Below are positions 35,801 to 50,800 of a stretch of DNA of 64,000 bases, one piece after another. Position numbers and translations under genes: made by a program. The first letter of the stretch is position 1. Every line of letters begins with the position of its first letter. The stretch covers positions 35,969,716 to 36,033,715 of the forward strand of contig NC_087064.1 of the NCBI RefSeq assembly GCF_963678635.1. The letters are read 5' to 3'. Origin of the DNA: Symsagittifera roscoffensis. Taxonomy: Eukaryota > Xenacoelomorpha > Acoela > Convolutidae. The notes under the pieces were generated by a model. It did not search any database, was not told where the DNA came from, and was given only the letters and a program-made list of their open reading frames with translations.

Positions 35801-38800
35801 TAAAAACCATGTGAATTAGTGAATTAGCGTTAAGTTTTGTAGGCAAAAAAACGGCCCCCTACAGGGGCGGATTTAGGGGGGGGGGGCGTGGGGGTGGGGT
35901 TGACGCCCTTCCCTCAGGGATACTTTTTATACTTGATACTTTTTAAGAAATTCATTTTTGTTCCGAGTTGAGGTCCTGCTTTTATGTTTTCAGACCGAGT
36001 GGACCAAAATTTAGCATGTTCAGAAAGGTGAAACCAACAAAATTCAGATTCAGGCCGTGTGGACCAAAGAAATCATTTTTCAGACCTTGTAGACCGAAGG
36101 AATCTGGTTCAGACCTTGTGGATTGAAGGAATGCGGATTCAGACCATGAAGATCGGAAAACTCTGGTTTTTGGTTTTGGAGCTGGTGAACCAAAAAAGAG
36201 TTCGACACAAGACCGCTTGAACTATGCATTACAATTTAGAATCAAGGAGCTGAAGAAAATTGGTTGTAAAAAATTCTGTTCGGACATGAGTACCAACAGA
36301 AACCGGGCTCAAAACTGTAGAGAAGTCAAAACCCAGACAAAAAATTGTTAAAAGTTTTGTGTTTAGACTGCAGTAACAAAAACCTGACTGAAATTTTGAT
36401 TATGTTCAGAGTTTGCAATTCAGGTTCAGACTTTGTAGACTTTACGTTCAAACATTGCAGACTTATGTTCAGACTTTGCAGACTTCTGTTCAAACATTGC
36501 AGACTTATGTTCAGACTTTGCAGACTTCTGTTCAAACTTTGCAGACATTATGTTCGGACTTTTCAGATTTATTTTTAGACTTTGTAGGTATGTGTTCAGA
36601 ATTTACAAGTTAGGGTTAAAACTTTGCAGGTTATTGCATAGATTGCGACTACGAATTTTTGGTCTCAACGTGGATCGATTGAGACTTATAAAGTCTAAAT
36701 ATAGAACCACGAACTCAAATCGGGGTGCAGTCCTCTATAATTGGAGTTTTTGGAATTCGTAAGTTAATTTCGCATTTTCAGATAAACGTATACATTTTTC
36801 ATAGTTTTCCAGTTGATATAAACATACACCATTTTTTGACTTCATCAAGACTTTTTTCTTTTATTAGATTAATTTTTTTTAAATTTGGTTAACTTTACTT
36901 TCCGTTTTTACTTCCTTATATTGCTTCACACTTTTGGACCAACTTTATTGATGTTCGAAATTTGTGATCTTTTTTTAAAAAAATTTAATGATTACGTTTT
37001 TTATATTTATTTTATCTTGAATATTGTATCGTTGAGTCAACACTAATTTGTATTTTATGCGGTATAGTGTTGATTTTTTAGTGAATAATTTTTCATCCAC
37101 CGCAAAAAAATTTCTCATTTTCATCGAAAAGTATTTTGTTATCAAAATAGATTTTTGGAAAATTCTAAAACAGACTTTTATGAATTTTAACTATTTTCAT
37201 CATCGGTCTTCATTTTTGCTGCACTTGGTTAGTACATGAAGCATTTGAAAGCTAGAGTTGTAACGTTTGTTGAGTGTTTTGCGTGACTCCTATGGATTGA
37301 TGCGATTTAGCTCTCCTGTTTAATGCCAAATCCAAGCCGCAATCATAGAGTAATTAGATCTATAGCCGTGTTACTCTCATGAAAATTTTGACGCATCTCT
37401 ATTGCTGCTTCTGCTTTGATCTACATAGTAATTTGTGGGAACATTTTGCCAAATAATAAAACAGTTTTTGTGTTCGCCTGTAGAAAAACATGTTTTTGCG
37501 TCAGCACGGTTTTTGTTCCGACTTTCGGAAAAAGTGACGGAGTTTTTTTACTTATTTGAAAGATAATTTTGTCAAGAGCTCAATTTTAATAAGATACTTA
37601 ACCTGCATCCACTAATGTCAAGTTATGAAGGTTTAAAGTTGCCAATTTGGCTACTTTGGTGGTACAATTAACGCGCGATACTTTTTGCGCTATGAACGCG
37701 TAAGCGAAAACTAACTCCGTCTATGAAATCGTTCCAAAATAAATGAATTGAGGCATGCTTTTTGGTCAAAATGAATTGAGGGAAGCTCGACTATAAACAA
37801 AGTAAATCATTTTGTAACTTAAATAGCGTGTGGGGAAGATATAAAAAAACTCATTTTTAAAGTTTTTTAAATTTCATTCATTTTAAAATAAAGACTACTC
37901 CAAAAATTTCCGAAATGCTCCAAAATGTAATTGGAACATTTAGGATTTAGCCCTGATACGAGCAAACTTGTTGTTGTTTTGTAGTGATTGTTTTTATTTG
38001 GTGCCTACTGCTTGAAATTCATCATTTGTTTTTTGTTATGCAAAACATTTTGAACTCACTTCGTAAGTTGGCGCATTTTGTTACTTCAAATCGGTTTCTT
38101 ATACCTATACTGCTTTTTTTCGAAATTCTTTTTTTTTCCAGTTTTATACGAAAATTATTAAAATTCATAATCAAACTATTTAACATTCAGTGTCATAGCA
38201 TATCAAGTTGAATTACGGCCAATTCAAATCATTCATTCTTGTCTCGTACTAATTTTTATACGCTCAATGATAAACAAAAAGATAATAGTTATCAATATCA
38301 GTTTGAATCTTTTCTATTATTAATATTATTATAATTTTTTTTCAGAAATGAAAAGTTCTTTTTCAAAATACTTTTCCCTTGCAATTTTTCGTCGGCATTT
38401 CCTGGTGCCGTCAGCTTTTTAACATTTTTCAATCATCGTTCGGACTTATTGGGCTGGACACCACTCAGGCTAAAACCATCATCAGAACCGCTGTTTCCGT
38501 GGAAAGCTTGGATAGGAAAATTCTTCCTTGCTGTGAGCTTCAATACGCAATTCAAAAGATCTATTAACAAACCATGGCACAGTGTTCGATGATCCTCCCC
38601 TGAAAATGGAGTATGTAAATTGCATTAAAAATAACTTGCAGTTTTGGCCGTAATTTAAGTTTGCAGTAAATTGCATTAAAAGTGTTGAAATGAAATAAAC
38701 CGAGTAGCTAAAGTGAAATTAGCACCAGACGAGGAGGAAGATTCTTACTTGATTGATACCGACAGTAAGCCGAGTACTCGGTGATGAGTATATCGGAGGC

Positions 38801-41800
38801 ACAACCAAAAACAAACGGAGCTGGTCATGATTTTGGAGTCGGTCAAGAATCTACAGATCATAAATTCAGCAACAGGGCAAACAAAAGTGTCTCAGAGTCA
38901 CCCTACAAACAGCAAAGTGCATATTCAAAACCATGGTGCACACAGGAAATCCGGCGTACTCTTTCAACCATTCTTTCAGCTAAATCCGGCGTTGATACTA
39001 CAGTCAGTTAAGTTAGCAGCACTTGGCAGTATCTCTCAGGAGCCAGTACGCACAATTTATGTGGACTATAATCATAGGCCAACAAAACTCCACGGTACAT
39101 TGATTGTAAATTTAGTGTCAAAATGCCGGGAGTTGAATCGAGCCAACTTACTTGTCTCTGGGAAACGGAAAAGATGTTTGTTGGAACTGGACCTCCAAAC
39201 ATTTGCAAAATTAAAAGAATTGTCGGTGGAAGGAGATCTGGAGAGTATCCGGTGGAAAGAGTATATTTCGTCACGAAGCTTGCCAATTTGAGTGTTTACG
39301 AAGTAAAGCCGATCTGTGAACCATAAAGTATTCACTCAGTTCAAGTCGCTATTGGTACCAATCCCAGAAAAGGAGCGAAAGGCTCCATTCTCATCCAAGT
39401 CAAGGTCGGCGAGGAAATAAAGGAATTGATTCAGAAAAAATAAATCGTCAAACTTGAAAAGTGCAATACCGATTACTTTCTGTCACCAAAGGTAATAATT
39501 GGAAAAACGATTTCATCATGTTGGCAATGCTCAATTTCTTGAAAAGTTGAATAAAATAAAAATGCTATCTTTTAGAAGAGATAAAAATTAGGTGAGTTTG
39601 TTTCGGACGTAATTTTTCTTCAAGGAAATTTTGTGAAAGTGTTAATTTTTTTTGGGATTAATGGTTTTTTTGGTTCAATTTTCATTTTGTTGAACGGTTT
39701 TTTTATGATTTAGTACGTATTTCTTTTTAAAAAAAAAACTCATATTTCCAAAAAAAACTCGTATTGATTTGTGGCTAACGTTAAGCGTTTTTATAAAAAC
39801 CTCTTTTATTTCACTAGTATTATGCTTTTGTAGCCATTTTTTTGCAACAAGCAGCAAAAACTTGCAGAGCTTCGATGAATTTTTTAATCAAGTTCGAATT
39901 TTTTGATCACCCAAGTCTTCATGCTTGATAGAGATTTCATTGCATTTCGTGGTAAACAGGCTTCTATAGTGCTGGTTCAAAATAACAGATAAATTGAAGA
40001 AAAAATTTTTTTTCCGCAAATTCGTTTGATTTTCATCAAAAAGTGATAAGGACAAACCTTGCTCAATTTTTTACCAAATTTTTTCGTGCCATTTATGATT
40101 TCCCCAGTTTAATTTTAATCAAAAAAAAATTGCACGTTTCATTGGCGTTAACTTATTTTGAACATTTTTCCAAAGTAAGTTGCACTGTAAAAACACTGGT
40201 AAAACTCCAAACAACTTTTATTTCATCATTTTTGTCATAAGTTAAACCAGAAAAAAAAGAGTTTGTAATTTTTGTTTTAGTTAGTTTTATTGAGTTATTT
40301 TGAAGCACTATAGAAGCTTGATCACCACAAAATGCATTCGAATTTTGGTCAACCGCAAAACTTGCGTGAAAAAAAAAACAATCCAATTTATTGAAAAATA
40401 TCATCGAAACTTGACGAATTTTTGCCGCTTATTGCAAAAGGAATGGCTACAATAAACTAAAAATAATGCAATGGGGGACATTTTGTATTAGTGCGTACTG
40501 TTGGAGACAAACCAATTCGGCTCGAAATACAATTCAAATTGGTTCACGGCCAGCTAACTATTCCAAACACCATGCCCTACTCGATGAGAAACAATCTTTA
40601 TATAATTGGCTTTTTTACCGCGGAGGTTTGAAAACACTTGCGATACAAAAAAAATATTGCCATTGCTTACAAAATAGTGAATTGAAAAAGCGTCAAAAAA
40701 GTTTTTTTTTCATAATTAAGAAGAAAAAACTAATGAAAAATAACTTAAAAAAATACACCTGCAAAAGCCTATTGTTGTAGTGGATGATGTTCAAAAGAAT
40801 TTGAAAAAATCCTTGACCGAGTGGGAGCTAAAGTAACAAAAGTTGGGTCGAACCCTGTTGAGCCAAAAACAAAACTGTTTAAAAAAAAACTTTTAGATAT
40901 AAGTTGTAAAAATGTTTGAAGTGGAAATTATATCAGCCGCGAAAAATTGCGAGAACAAAACGATCTAATTTAATGAAATATATCATCAGAATTCAGCAAA
41001 CTTCTGTTGCCAATTGCAAAATGAATGTCTGCAATAATTAAAAAATTTGTGAAATGAGAAGGGGTTGATAAAATACATGTTCTTAAAATACCCCTGCAGC
41101 TATTCCAATCTGGTCAAATTGTCAGCTGTTAAAGCCTTCGCTCCTGCGGAAAACTATGGTAGGTAAACTTTCTCCCAATTTTTTTTCTCATGGCATCTAT
41201 ACTTTTAAAATTCTTTCGCAAAAATTTGTCAAAAATAGCTAGATAAGAATTCGAAATTTGTCCGGAGAACCAACCGCCCAAGCACAATCTTTCCGTCAAT
41301 TTGCTCAAAAATTTGACTAAAAGTGTTCTTTGTTTTCTTAAAATAAATGTTTTCAACGCTCATAAACTATATATTGGCGCAAAATTTTGTTTTAAACTAC
41401 CTTTTTTGAGCTACAAAAACTTGTCACATCACCTCATCTTATCGCATCAGAGATCAAAAAATGGTTTTAATTTTTTGTTTAAAATTTTTTAGTGCTGAAT
41501 CAGTTTCATGAAACTTAAATGATTTATGTCCAGTCAAATTTAAACCAAAACTTTCAATTAAAATGAACTTTTGCCAAATTTTTCTGTATTATTTACATCT
41601 GCACCGAGTCTAGATAATTATATCTACATGTAGTCCTTTGGTATGTCCTTTAGTCCTTTAGTCTTTTAAAAAAGAATCGGGTCTTATGCACTAAACGGCC
41701 CAATTTCCTTATTTCTACATATCTTGAAATGAAATTATTGCTGATGAATTTGATTGGCTAATTAGCCAATCAAGTTCCATCGACATTTTCTGCCATTTCA

Positions 41801-44800
41801 ATTGAATTTTCAAGCAGATAAAATTATTAGCCGAAATGATAATGATAAGAAAATTGAATTTTGTTTTGTCAGGCCATTTTACTGAATTTTGCTTGTCTGG
41901 GCAAGGTTTCACAAGTGACTCAAAATTAATTTGATAATTTGACTCAAAGTTCTACCTTTTCGGCAATTTCGGCTAATATTTTTATCTGCTAGAAAAGTTG
42001 ATCGGAATGCCTAACTGTGCAACTTGAATTTGATTGACGAAAATTACCCAATCAAATTTGATCGATTAATTTCCAGCTTACGATGTAGAAAATTGATTTT
42101 GGGCCGTTTAGTGCATAAGACCTAAAGAATCTGCCTCAATTTGAACCAAACTCCTTGATTGTCGTCGTAGTTTTGAAATCTTCTCTTTTGTTCTTATGGC
42201 ATGGAAAGTCAGCTACGTACAATAAATATGATGACATTAAGTAGAAAAATATCAACAAAAAGAAATTGCCTCATATAAATAGAACCGAAGGAGTCAATTC
42301 ATTAAAATTTCCTTCCTTTAAAGTTCAGACCGATTGTAAAATGTCATTAGTCTTATTTTTGTCGCAAACTTTGAAGACTGAAGAAAAGTTTTTTGGGGAT
42401 ACTTTTTCGTAGTTCACCAACTTTGAAGATTGAAAAATATAATCGTTTCTGACGAGCAAATTATTAGCCACATTGAAGATACTGACACCCTGATACCAAA
42501 AAAAAACAACGAATGATAAGTACCTGATATTTTGCAGGTATATGGTTTGATTGCGTCGTAAATTAACATTTCGGCTAATCTGCTAGACTTCTTTATGGTT
42601 GCTTCACAACAACAGTTTTTATATCTATAAATCTCAATTGTTTGAGCTCGTTAATTTAACTTCCCAAATCGAATTATAGCCGGCTAATTTGTATCACACA
42701 CTCCCCTTATTAATGGCAATCTATTGTTGTCAAAGCCAAAATTTGAAAAAAAATTTATATGTATAATTATTTGAGGCAATTTAATAGAAGTACATTCTTT
42801 AATGAGCATTATTTGTGAAGCCTTCAAACAAGCAGCCTTGCTACAACTCAGAATTTAGCATATACTGGAAAAGGTAAATAAATATTTAAAAAGACTGCTT
42901 GCTCGTATCAGGGCAAAAGACCAAACGTTCGGACTATGCACTTTAATGTCTATTGAATCAATGGATCTACTTTACAATCCCCCCACCCCCCCGATTGTTA
43001 CTTTGTGAAAATTAGTAAACAGTAAGAAAGTAAACAGTAAACAGAAAACAGTAAAAAAAGTAAACAGTAAACGGTAAACAGTAAGAAAAAAATCAACTGA
43101 AAAGCACGCTAAACAAAACAAAAATAAAACGAAATGAAACAATGACGTTTGTTGAATAAATCGATTAAAATGGATTATAATTCAATAAAATTTCAGAAAA
43201 AAAGTTTTCAAAAATAATCGAATATAAATTAATATACTCGATTATTTATAATGGTTTATTTTATCTCAAAAATTAGTAACAATATAATCCATTTTCAGCC
43301 GATTATAATCGCTTCTTTTTGATGTGCATGGAGAGTGGCAAAAAAATCCATTATAATCTACTATTTTCTCTTACTGAGTGCAGGGAGATTTATTATTCCG
43401 CGGTACGAAATCGCTCCAGATCAATCGAGGCAGCTGGTTTTATTGTTCTGACTTTCGATGAAAGTGAGAAATAAGAATGCCCGGGGTGGTTTTTCATTCA
43501 GACCTATCATAGAAAATTTGACTGCATATCGAAATCGATCCGGAAATCTGGAATAATACTTTGATAGTTTGTTTCAATACGCGAAATATTTATGCGTGGC
43601 AATTTATCCGCACTAATAATTGTTTCAAAATGATTTGAGTCTTGCTAATTGGTCTTATTAATTCCATAAACGACTCAAGACTTTGATATTATCAGACTAA
43701 AATTTTTAGTTTGTCAATATTTCATAAAAGAAAAACGATTCGAGAACATAGGCAATTTGTGGGCAGTCAGAACATTCAGGACTTTGCCCTAATTCGAGCA
43801 GTCTTTTAATAAAACAAATGATCTGCTAACGCAACTTAGAACGATATAAATTGCGCGTTAAGTATCACAAAATGGCCAAATTGTCCATTTTCAAGCCCTT
43901 TTATTTTCACAATACATGATTTGTTGGCACAAAATTAAGTACAACAAGACTGCTCGTATATCAAGGCAAAGCCCTGAATGTTCCGACTGTCCCTGAATTT
44001 ATACGGAATAGTTTTTGGGAAAATAAATTGTTGGTTGAAAATCTGTACATTTTGGTCAATATCAAAGTGTAAAGTTTTGAGTCGTTCAAAATTAATAAGA
44101 CCACCAATTCGCTAGCCTCAATTCAATTTGGAACGATTTTGTTTTGCGGAAAAATTGGACAGGCATAAAAAATTCGCGTTACGCTCTCAGCATTATGAAT
44201 AAACTCTTTAAAGCGCTTATGGGATATTTGGCAATTTTCAAACCACCAGAACTTTACAAAAAATATTCCAAAATGAAATATATTTTTTTAAATATTTGAA
44301 ATCAGGAGGAAGTCGATATCTTCAATCAGGTATAGAAAAATTTGTTGAAAATTATTGTTTCGATCGGTGAAAATTGACAGAATAAAAAAGTCCACATCGA
44401 GCATAAAATTCCGGTTTCTCCGAAAGTCGGAACAATAAGAGTACAGAACACACAGTGAAAAGGAGTCGTACAGCGTCTATTATCAGCTCAACATGATCAA
44501 CAAAAGGATGATCCTTATTGGTCGACAAATCTCAAAACCCTAAGTTATCTTGACGCCAATGAAACTGAATTTGAGAGGAAAGCACAAAGTGAAACAAGAC
44601 TGCTCGTATCAGGGCGAAGCCCTGAATGTTCCGACTGCCTTTTAAGGTTTATGGAGCAGCAGTAATAACATAAAAATTTAAATTTGAAATTTTTAACGAA
44701 AATCATCCCCCCACACGCCAAATGAAGTACAAAAAGACAAATCAATTATGGCAAATAAGCTTCGTTCAACCAATTTGGAACGATTTATAAGACGGATTAA

Positions 44801-47800
44801 ATCGCGCGTTAATTGTATCGCGCGTTAATTGTCCCAAATTGGTTAAAATGGCCTGTAACTTTACGAAAAATGATCACAGGTAAAATATCTTTCCAAATTT
44901 AAGCTCAGGACAACAATGGCTTTCGAATGATATAAAAAAATTCCGTAAAAAATGGCTAGTTAAAAAGTCGAAATTTGTCTGAAGAAAAAAAAACCCACCC
45001 CGAGCACAAATATTCCGTTACTTTTGTATCGAAAGTCGGAGAAATAATTTTCAAGTCTGTTCAAAAGTCAAATCTGTTCAGCTGCACTCTTTCTCATTTG
45101 AAGAAAAAGCTGGATTGACATTTAGTTCCGCACATTCTCTGGTGAAAACATTCATTTTTTGAAGTAAAACTCAAAAAAATCCACCATTGAACTAATTAAA
45201 CCTGTTTTTTTTTCGACACGATTTATCTATTTAGTTTCAAGCGCTAAGTTGATTGAACGATGATGGCTCTAAATTAGACAATAAGATGAAATTTTTTGTT
45301 TATTATGTTTAAGAAGATGATTTCTATAACTGCTAGGTTGAGCTCTTTTCAAAAGCCTTATAAGATTTTGAAAAAGAAAACAAGTGACTACGAACTTGAC
45401 AAAACAGTTCTTTTATGATGTCAGATTTTGCAAGAGTGATTAAGTAAAATAGGTAGAATGGATACATAGAAAAACTAAATTGTCTTTATATCAGAACTCA
45501 GAGATTACAGTATTTTTTTTTTGAAATTTCATTGAGCTAAGCACTTGTAAAAGTAGATTAAAATTAGGAGCTAAAAAGAGAGGCTATTTTCTCCCGCACA
45601 GGCAAAATGGATTGCAATCAATTCTATTCAGATAGTTCAGGTAATTCTATTAAAAAATTAGCTCAAAAACATGGTTTTTTCTTGAAATTTAAAGCATCAA
45701 TTTTTTGTACAATACCTAAACAGATTTGAATCGAACCAAATTATATTCTATCAATACTTTTTTAAACAATTTTTTCTACAGAACACTTTGAGAAAATATT
45801 TCGAATAATAAAAATAATAGTTGCTTTCTAATTGATTTTTATGCAGATGTTTGACTGACAAAAAATATTAGAGCAACTAAAATGCATTTTTCTTGCTCAA
45901 AATTGAATTATGAAATTACGCTAACAATTTTGCTAATGACACTTAAATTAAGTTTCACGTTTCACTCAAACGGTTTTTTGACACCGCGGGAATTCTTAGA
46001 CTGCAAAACATTATATCAACCTAGAATGCATTCTATAACGACTGTATTAACCAGATCAAATTAAAATCGAGACTGATCATAGCAAGACAAAGCACTGAAT
46101 GTTCGGAGTGCTTTTTAAGGTCTATGAAGTAATGTTTGCTTTAAAAAAATTGACAAAGATTTCAAAAACAAAAAGAAAAACTTTCAAATGTTTTTTTTAA
46201 AAAAATTTTTGGGTTTAATATCATCCCCACACGCTAAAAGCAAAATGACATATTTCGCATGTAGCAAAAACTAGTAGACTAAATATCATGCCACTATTCA
46301 ATTTGGAATGGTTCTAACACGGATAAAATCTCCTCTTACGCGTTATTACCATGAAATATATCACGTGTTAATTTTCCCAAATTGGCCAAATTGACAATCC
46401 TTAAAGCCTCCTAACATATTGAGCTCAAAATGACAATATTTTTGAGATGACACCAAAAAATTTGCTGAAAATTGCTTGTTCAAAAGTCGTATTTTGTCTT
46501 GAAACAAAACATCCCGAGCACAAACCTTCGCCAAAAAATGTGCTGACGCAAAAACGAACAAGACTGCTCGTATCAGGGCGAAGCCCTAAATGTCCCGACG
46601 ACTGATTTTTAAGGTTTGTGGGGCCGGATTAACATAAAAAAAACTAAATGTAGTAAAAATAAAATGAAAAACTTTTTTTTCTAAAATTTGAAATTTTATA
46701 CGAAAATCATCCACCCGCCATTTAAAACACAAAAGGATAGATTTTGCTCCTTGTAACAAATCAATTATGGCACATAGGCATCTTTCAACCAATTTGGAAC
46801 GATTTCTAAGACGGATTAAATCTCCGCTTACGCATTAATAGCGCGAATTATATCGCGCGTTAATTGTCTCAAATTGACCAAAATGACCATCTTTAAACCC
46901 CCATAACTGTTCGAAAAACGATCAGAGGTGAAATATTTTTTTTTAAATTTAAGTTCGTAACAACAATACCTTTTGAAGGGTTAAAAAATTCCGTCAAAAT
47001 TGGCTAGTTAAAAGGTCGAAATTTGTCTGAAGAAAAAAAATACCACCCGAGCACAAATATTCCGTTACTTACGTATCGAAAGTCGGAACAATTATATTTT
47101 GACTCTATTGGCCAACCGCTGTTTGCTGTCGAGTTTGTGGGCTAAACTTTAAACGCTGCCAACGAAAACCGCAGGCAACCCTGATCGATGACTTTGCTCG
47201 ACCCTGTTCAATTTCTTTCGACCCTGATCAACTTAGGTATATTTGGAAATAACAAGTTAAAATGCCGGATTTTTTTAAACTTTTCTAATGAATCTATTTC
47301 ACGGAACCAGTTTTATCATAGTGAACAATTTGATAGTTTTGATCATATGCTTCAATATAGACGACTAAGGAGCTCAAAATTAGAAACAGAAAAATGCTGT
47401 GTTTGAACAAAAAGATATCTCTGTAGATTCGATCTAATCCGTGTCCTCTCAATAATAAAAAAGTTAAAATTAAGGAAACAACCAAAAAATGGTTTGAAGA
47501 AATTTATAAACTCGAGAATGGTACACCAGGCCCTAGAAATGTACCTGTTTTTATGACATGCTTTCTCTTTGATAAACTTAAGGCTTCAAATTTGTTGCTA
47601 TAGCAGCCAAATTAAAAATGTTTAGCATAACATGCAAACTGACGCACGTGTAGTTAGTGTCCTCCAGTTTGACGTAGTCGTTCGTTATGGCCCAACCCGC
47701 CACCATCATCATCATCAGGGAGATTATCGACGAGGCAGAGACCATAGCCAGAGCAGATCTGGCTCTCCTGGACAGCCTAAAATAATAAAAATCATCTATC

Positions 47801-50800
47801 AAAGATCGTACGTTAACTTGTTTAACGGTTTTAGGAAATTCTTCTTGTAACTTATTGACAATTTTCAAACAATTATTTCGAAAAAATTTTTGCTTATCTA
47901 TCGTGTTTGAAAAAATCTATCTCGAAACTATCTCTATTCAGACTTTTTTATTTCGTCTGTTTTCAATGATAAGACTGCTGGTATATTAGGGCAAAGCCTT
48001 GAATGTTCCGACTCCCCCTTAGCTGGTGTCGAATAATTTCTGTTTAATAAAACTTTACTGAATTTTGAACTGCCAAAATAAAAAAAGTGCTAAAATTTAA
48101 GTCCAATTAAAATGACATTCAGTCGAAACCTTCGTTTGCCTCAATCCAGTTCGGAAAAACTATGACTGTGGGGTAGTTTGCCATATTAATTAGCGTGTTG
48201 AAATTATTGAATATTAATCCAGTACTTGCAATCAAACTTAGGCTGGCAACAAGCATACTCGCTTAACAATCCAAACAGTTCTAGATCGATACCCATACGC
48301 AGTCAATGTAAATTTGGTCTCAAAAAAAACCACGCCAATTATATGTATTTCTCACTTTCTTCGAAAGTCTGAACAAAAGTGACGGAATATTTGCGCTCGT
48401 GGTGTTTTTTTTCTCCAGACAAGTTTCGACTTTTTCATGAGCAATTTTTGACAGAAATTTTTTTATATCATTCAAATCAATCAAATTGTATTGTTGTCTT
48501 GAGATCAAATTGAGAAAAACAAATTTTTCTCCTGTGATTGTTTTTCGTAAAGTTATGGAGGTTACAAATTTCCGATTTGGCCAGTTTGGGACAATTAACG
48601 TGCGATATACTTCGTGCTATTAACGCGTAAACGGAGACTTAATACAACTTACAAATTATTCCAGATTTGTTTTAGGCGTGCTAATTGGTCTATTTGATTT
48701 TTGTTCCGACTTTCGATACGAAAGTAACGGAATATTTGTGCTCGGGGTGGGTTTTTTTTTCTTCAGACAAATTTCGACTTTTTAACTAGCCATTTTTGAC
48801 GGAATTTTTTTATATCATTCGAAAGGTATTGTTGTCTTGAGCTCAAATTGGAAAAGATATTTCACCTGTGATCATTTTTCGTAAAGTTATGTGGGTTTAA
48901 AGATTGCCATTTTGGCCAATTTGGGACAATTAACGCGCGATATATTTCGCGCTATTAACGCGTAAGCGGAGATTTAATCCGTTTTAGAAAGCATTCCAAA
49001 TTGGTTCAAAGAAGCTTTTTTGCCATAATTGATTTGTTAAAGGAGCGAAATCTATCACTTTATACTTTATATGGCGTTTGGGGGATGACTTTCAAAAAAA
49101 AATTCAAATTTTAGAAAAAAAAATTTTTCATTTAATTTTATTACATTTAAGTTTTTTATGTTTTTACCTCTCCGAAAACTTTAAAAGGCAGTGCAAACAT
49201 TCAGGGCTTCGCCATGATTTGAGCAGTCTTGTATCACTATGTACTTTACATAATGTGTGGGGTTATTATTTAAAAAAAAATCAAAAAAAAAATTTGGAAA
49301 ATTTTCAGTTTTTTTTGACAATTTCATCAATTAATTTATTTTAAATTACCCCATTGAAATTAATTTGCAGTAAAAAATGCAGAGTTTCGCCCTAATACGA
49401 GCAGTTTTGTTTTTAAAATCTTATTTTCTAATGAGCTTGGCGTTGAGATAGAAGATTTTTAGTGGCACCTTGTCTTCTTCACTCGCAGATGGAAGAAGAC
49501 GATGCTGTTGGCCATGATGATGAGCACAGCTGGCAGTCCCACCAGTTGTCCGAACGATCCCACTAGGGCTATGTAGTATGTCACCCAACCACCTGATTGG
49601 TTCTATAAATAGAAATAACAGATGCAATGATTGAAATGAAAAAAGCTTTTCACATTTTCATTATAGTCCCTTAGTAGCTAAAAAATCCCCTCAAAAATAC
49701 CCGCTTGGCTGCTCAAAAACGAACGGTGTTGTAGTTCGGAATCGAATTTTCGGAAACACTTCATTTCAAAAAGGGAGTGAAACAGTATCGAAATAGAGAT
49801 GAAAGCCAACCAAAAAAAATCAATCATAATCATCTTATATCTTCTTTGCAAGAGTCTCAATTTTAGAGCAAAATAACCCTCCACAGATTTGACGTAACAC
49901 ATGGAATTTACTTAATTTTGAAGTTTTGTTTAAAATCTGAGATAGCCTTAAATTGTCATCGTATAAAAAATGACTCACCCTTTCGCATCCACTGCCATCA
50001 AACGCCTAAAACACAAATTATGACTTGTTTTGGGATAAGATTTAATAATAGATAACAGCAAAAGAGAGAAAACAGTTCACTAACCCGGTCCATCAGGGTG
50101 AAGATCGGAAAGTTCGCTGAAACAGACATTAGATTGAGCCGATTTCGGGTTTTTAAAATGACGGTCAGCCATAGAGGAATGTTTTCCCAGTAGTTTAAAC
50201 TCCGGAAGTGCCTTCCGAGTGAGGTGTGGTTCAATTAGTACGATAGTTGGATCCCCGAAATAAGATTGTTGAATAAGGTAGTAAAGAATAATTAATGCGC
50301 CTTAAAATATTCGGAAACCGATTTTGCACCTGTTCCCTTGTGTTTCTGAGCTTTCAGTAAGAATGAAAGGTCTCATTTTTCCTATTAGTTTTTTAGAGAC
50401 TCAAATGTCCAAGTTGAACCCAAAATCCACTGACAAACTGATGCATGATTGGATGACTTAGGTGAATGTTGTTTGACTGGATGACTAACTGGTAAAGATG
50501 AAGATAGAGTAGATGGCACAGACACCCAGAGTGAAGCTCTTCTTCTTGGACATGCCTCGGTAGAACACAGGGAACATCACTGCAACAACATCACAATACA
50601 CATTGACATGGCATCCGAGACACAAATGAACCATAATCTGCATTGAGTGCTCGTCAAAAAAAGGTTGATGATGCACCGGAACTCGAACTCAGAATGAAAT
50701 TTCATAGGAACCCGAACAGATCATAACAAATTGCGAAAAAAAATTGCACTGAGTTTTTTGAACCTGGAATTTTACAGAAGTTTTTTTTTAAGTCACTGTT

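Noticed and set aside
36417-36640. Regularly spaced short repeats that could suggest a CRISPR array
   Set aside because: Units are contiguous with no unique spacers, and the genome is eukaryotic.
36326-36762. Overlapping frames on both strands over the 21-bp repeat (Leu/Cys/Arg/Phe-rich or Ser/Leu/Asn-rich)
   Set aside because: The repeat length is a multiple of three, so several frames are open by construction. No start context or flanking exon supports translation.
40466-40780. 104-codon plus-strand frame
   Set aside because: The tail is a translated A-run, no family is recognised and there are no flanking splice signals or promoter evidence.
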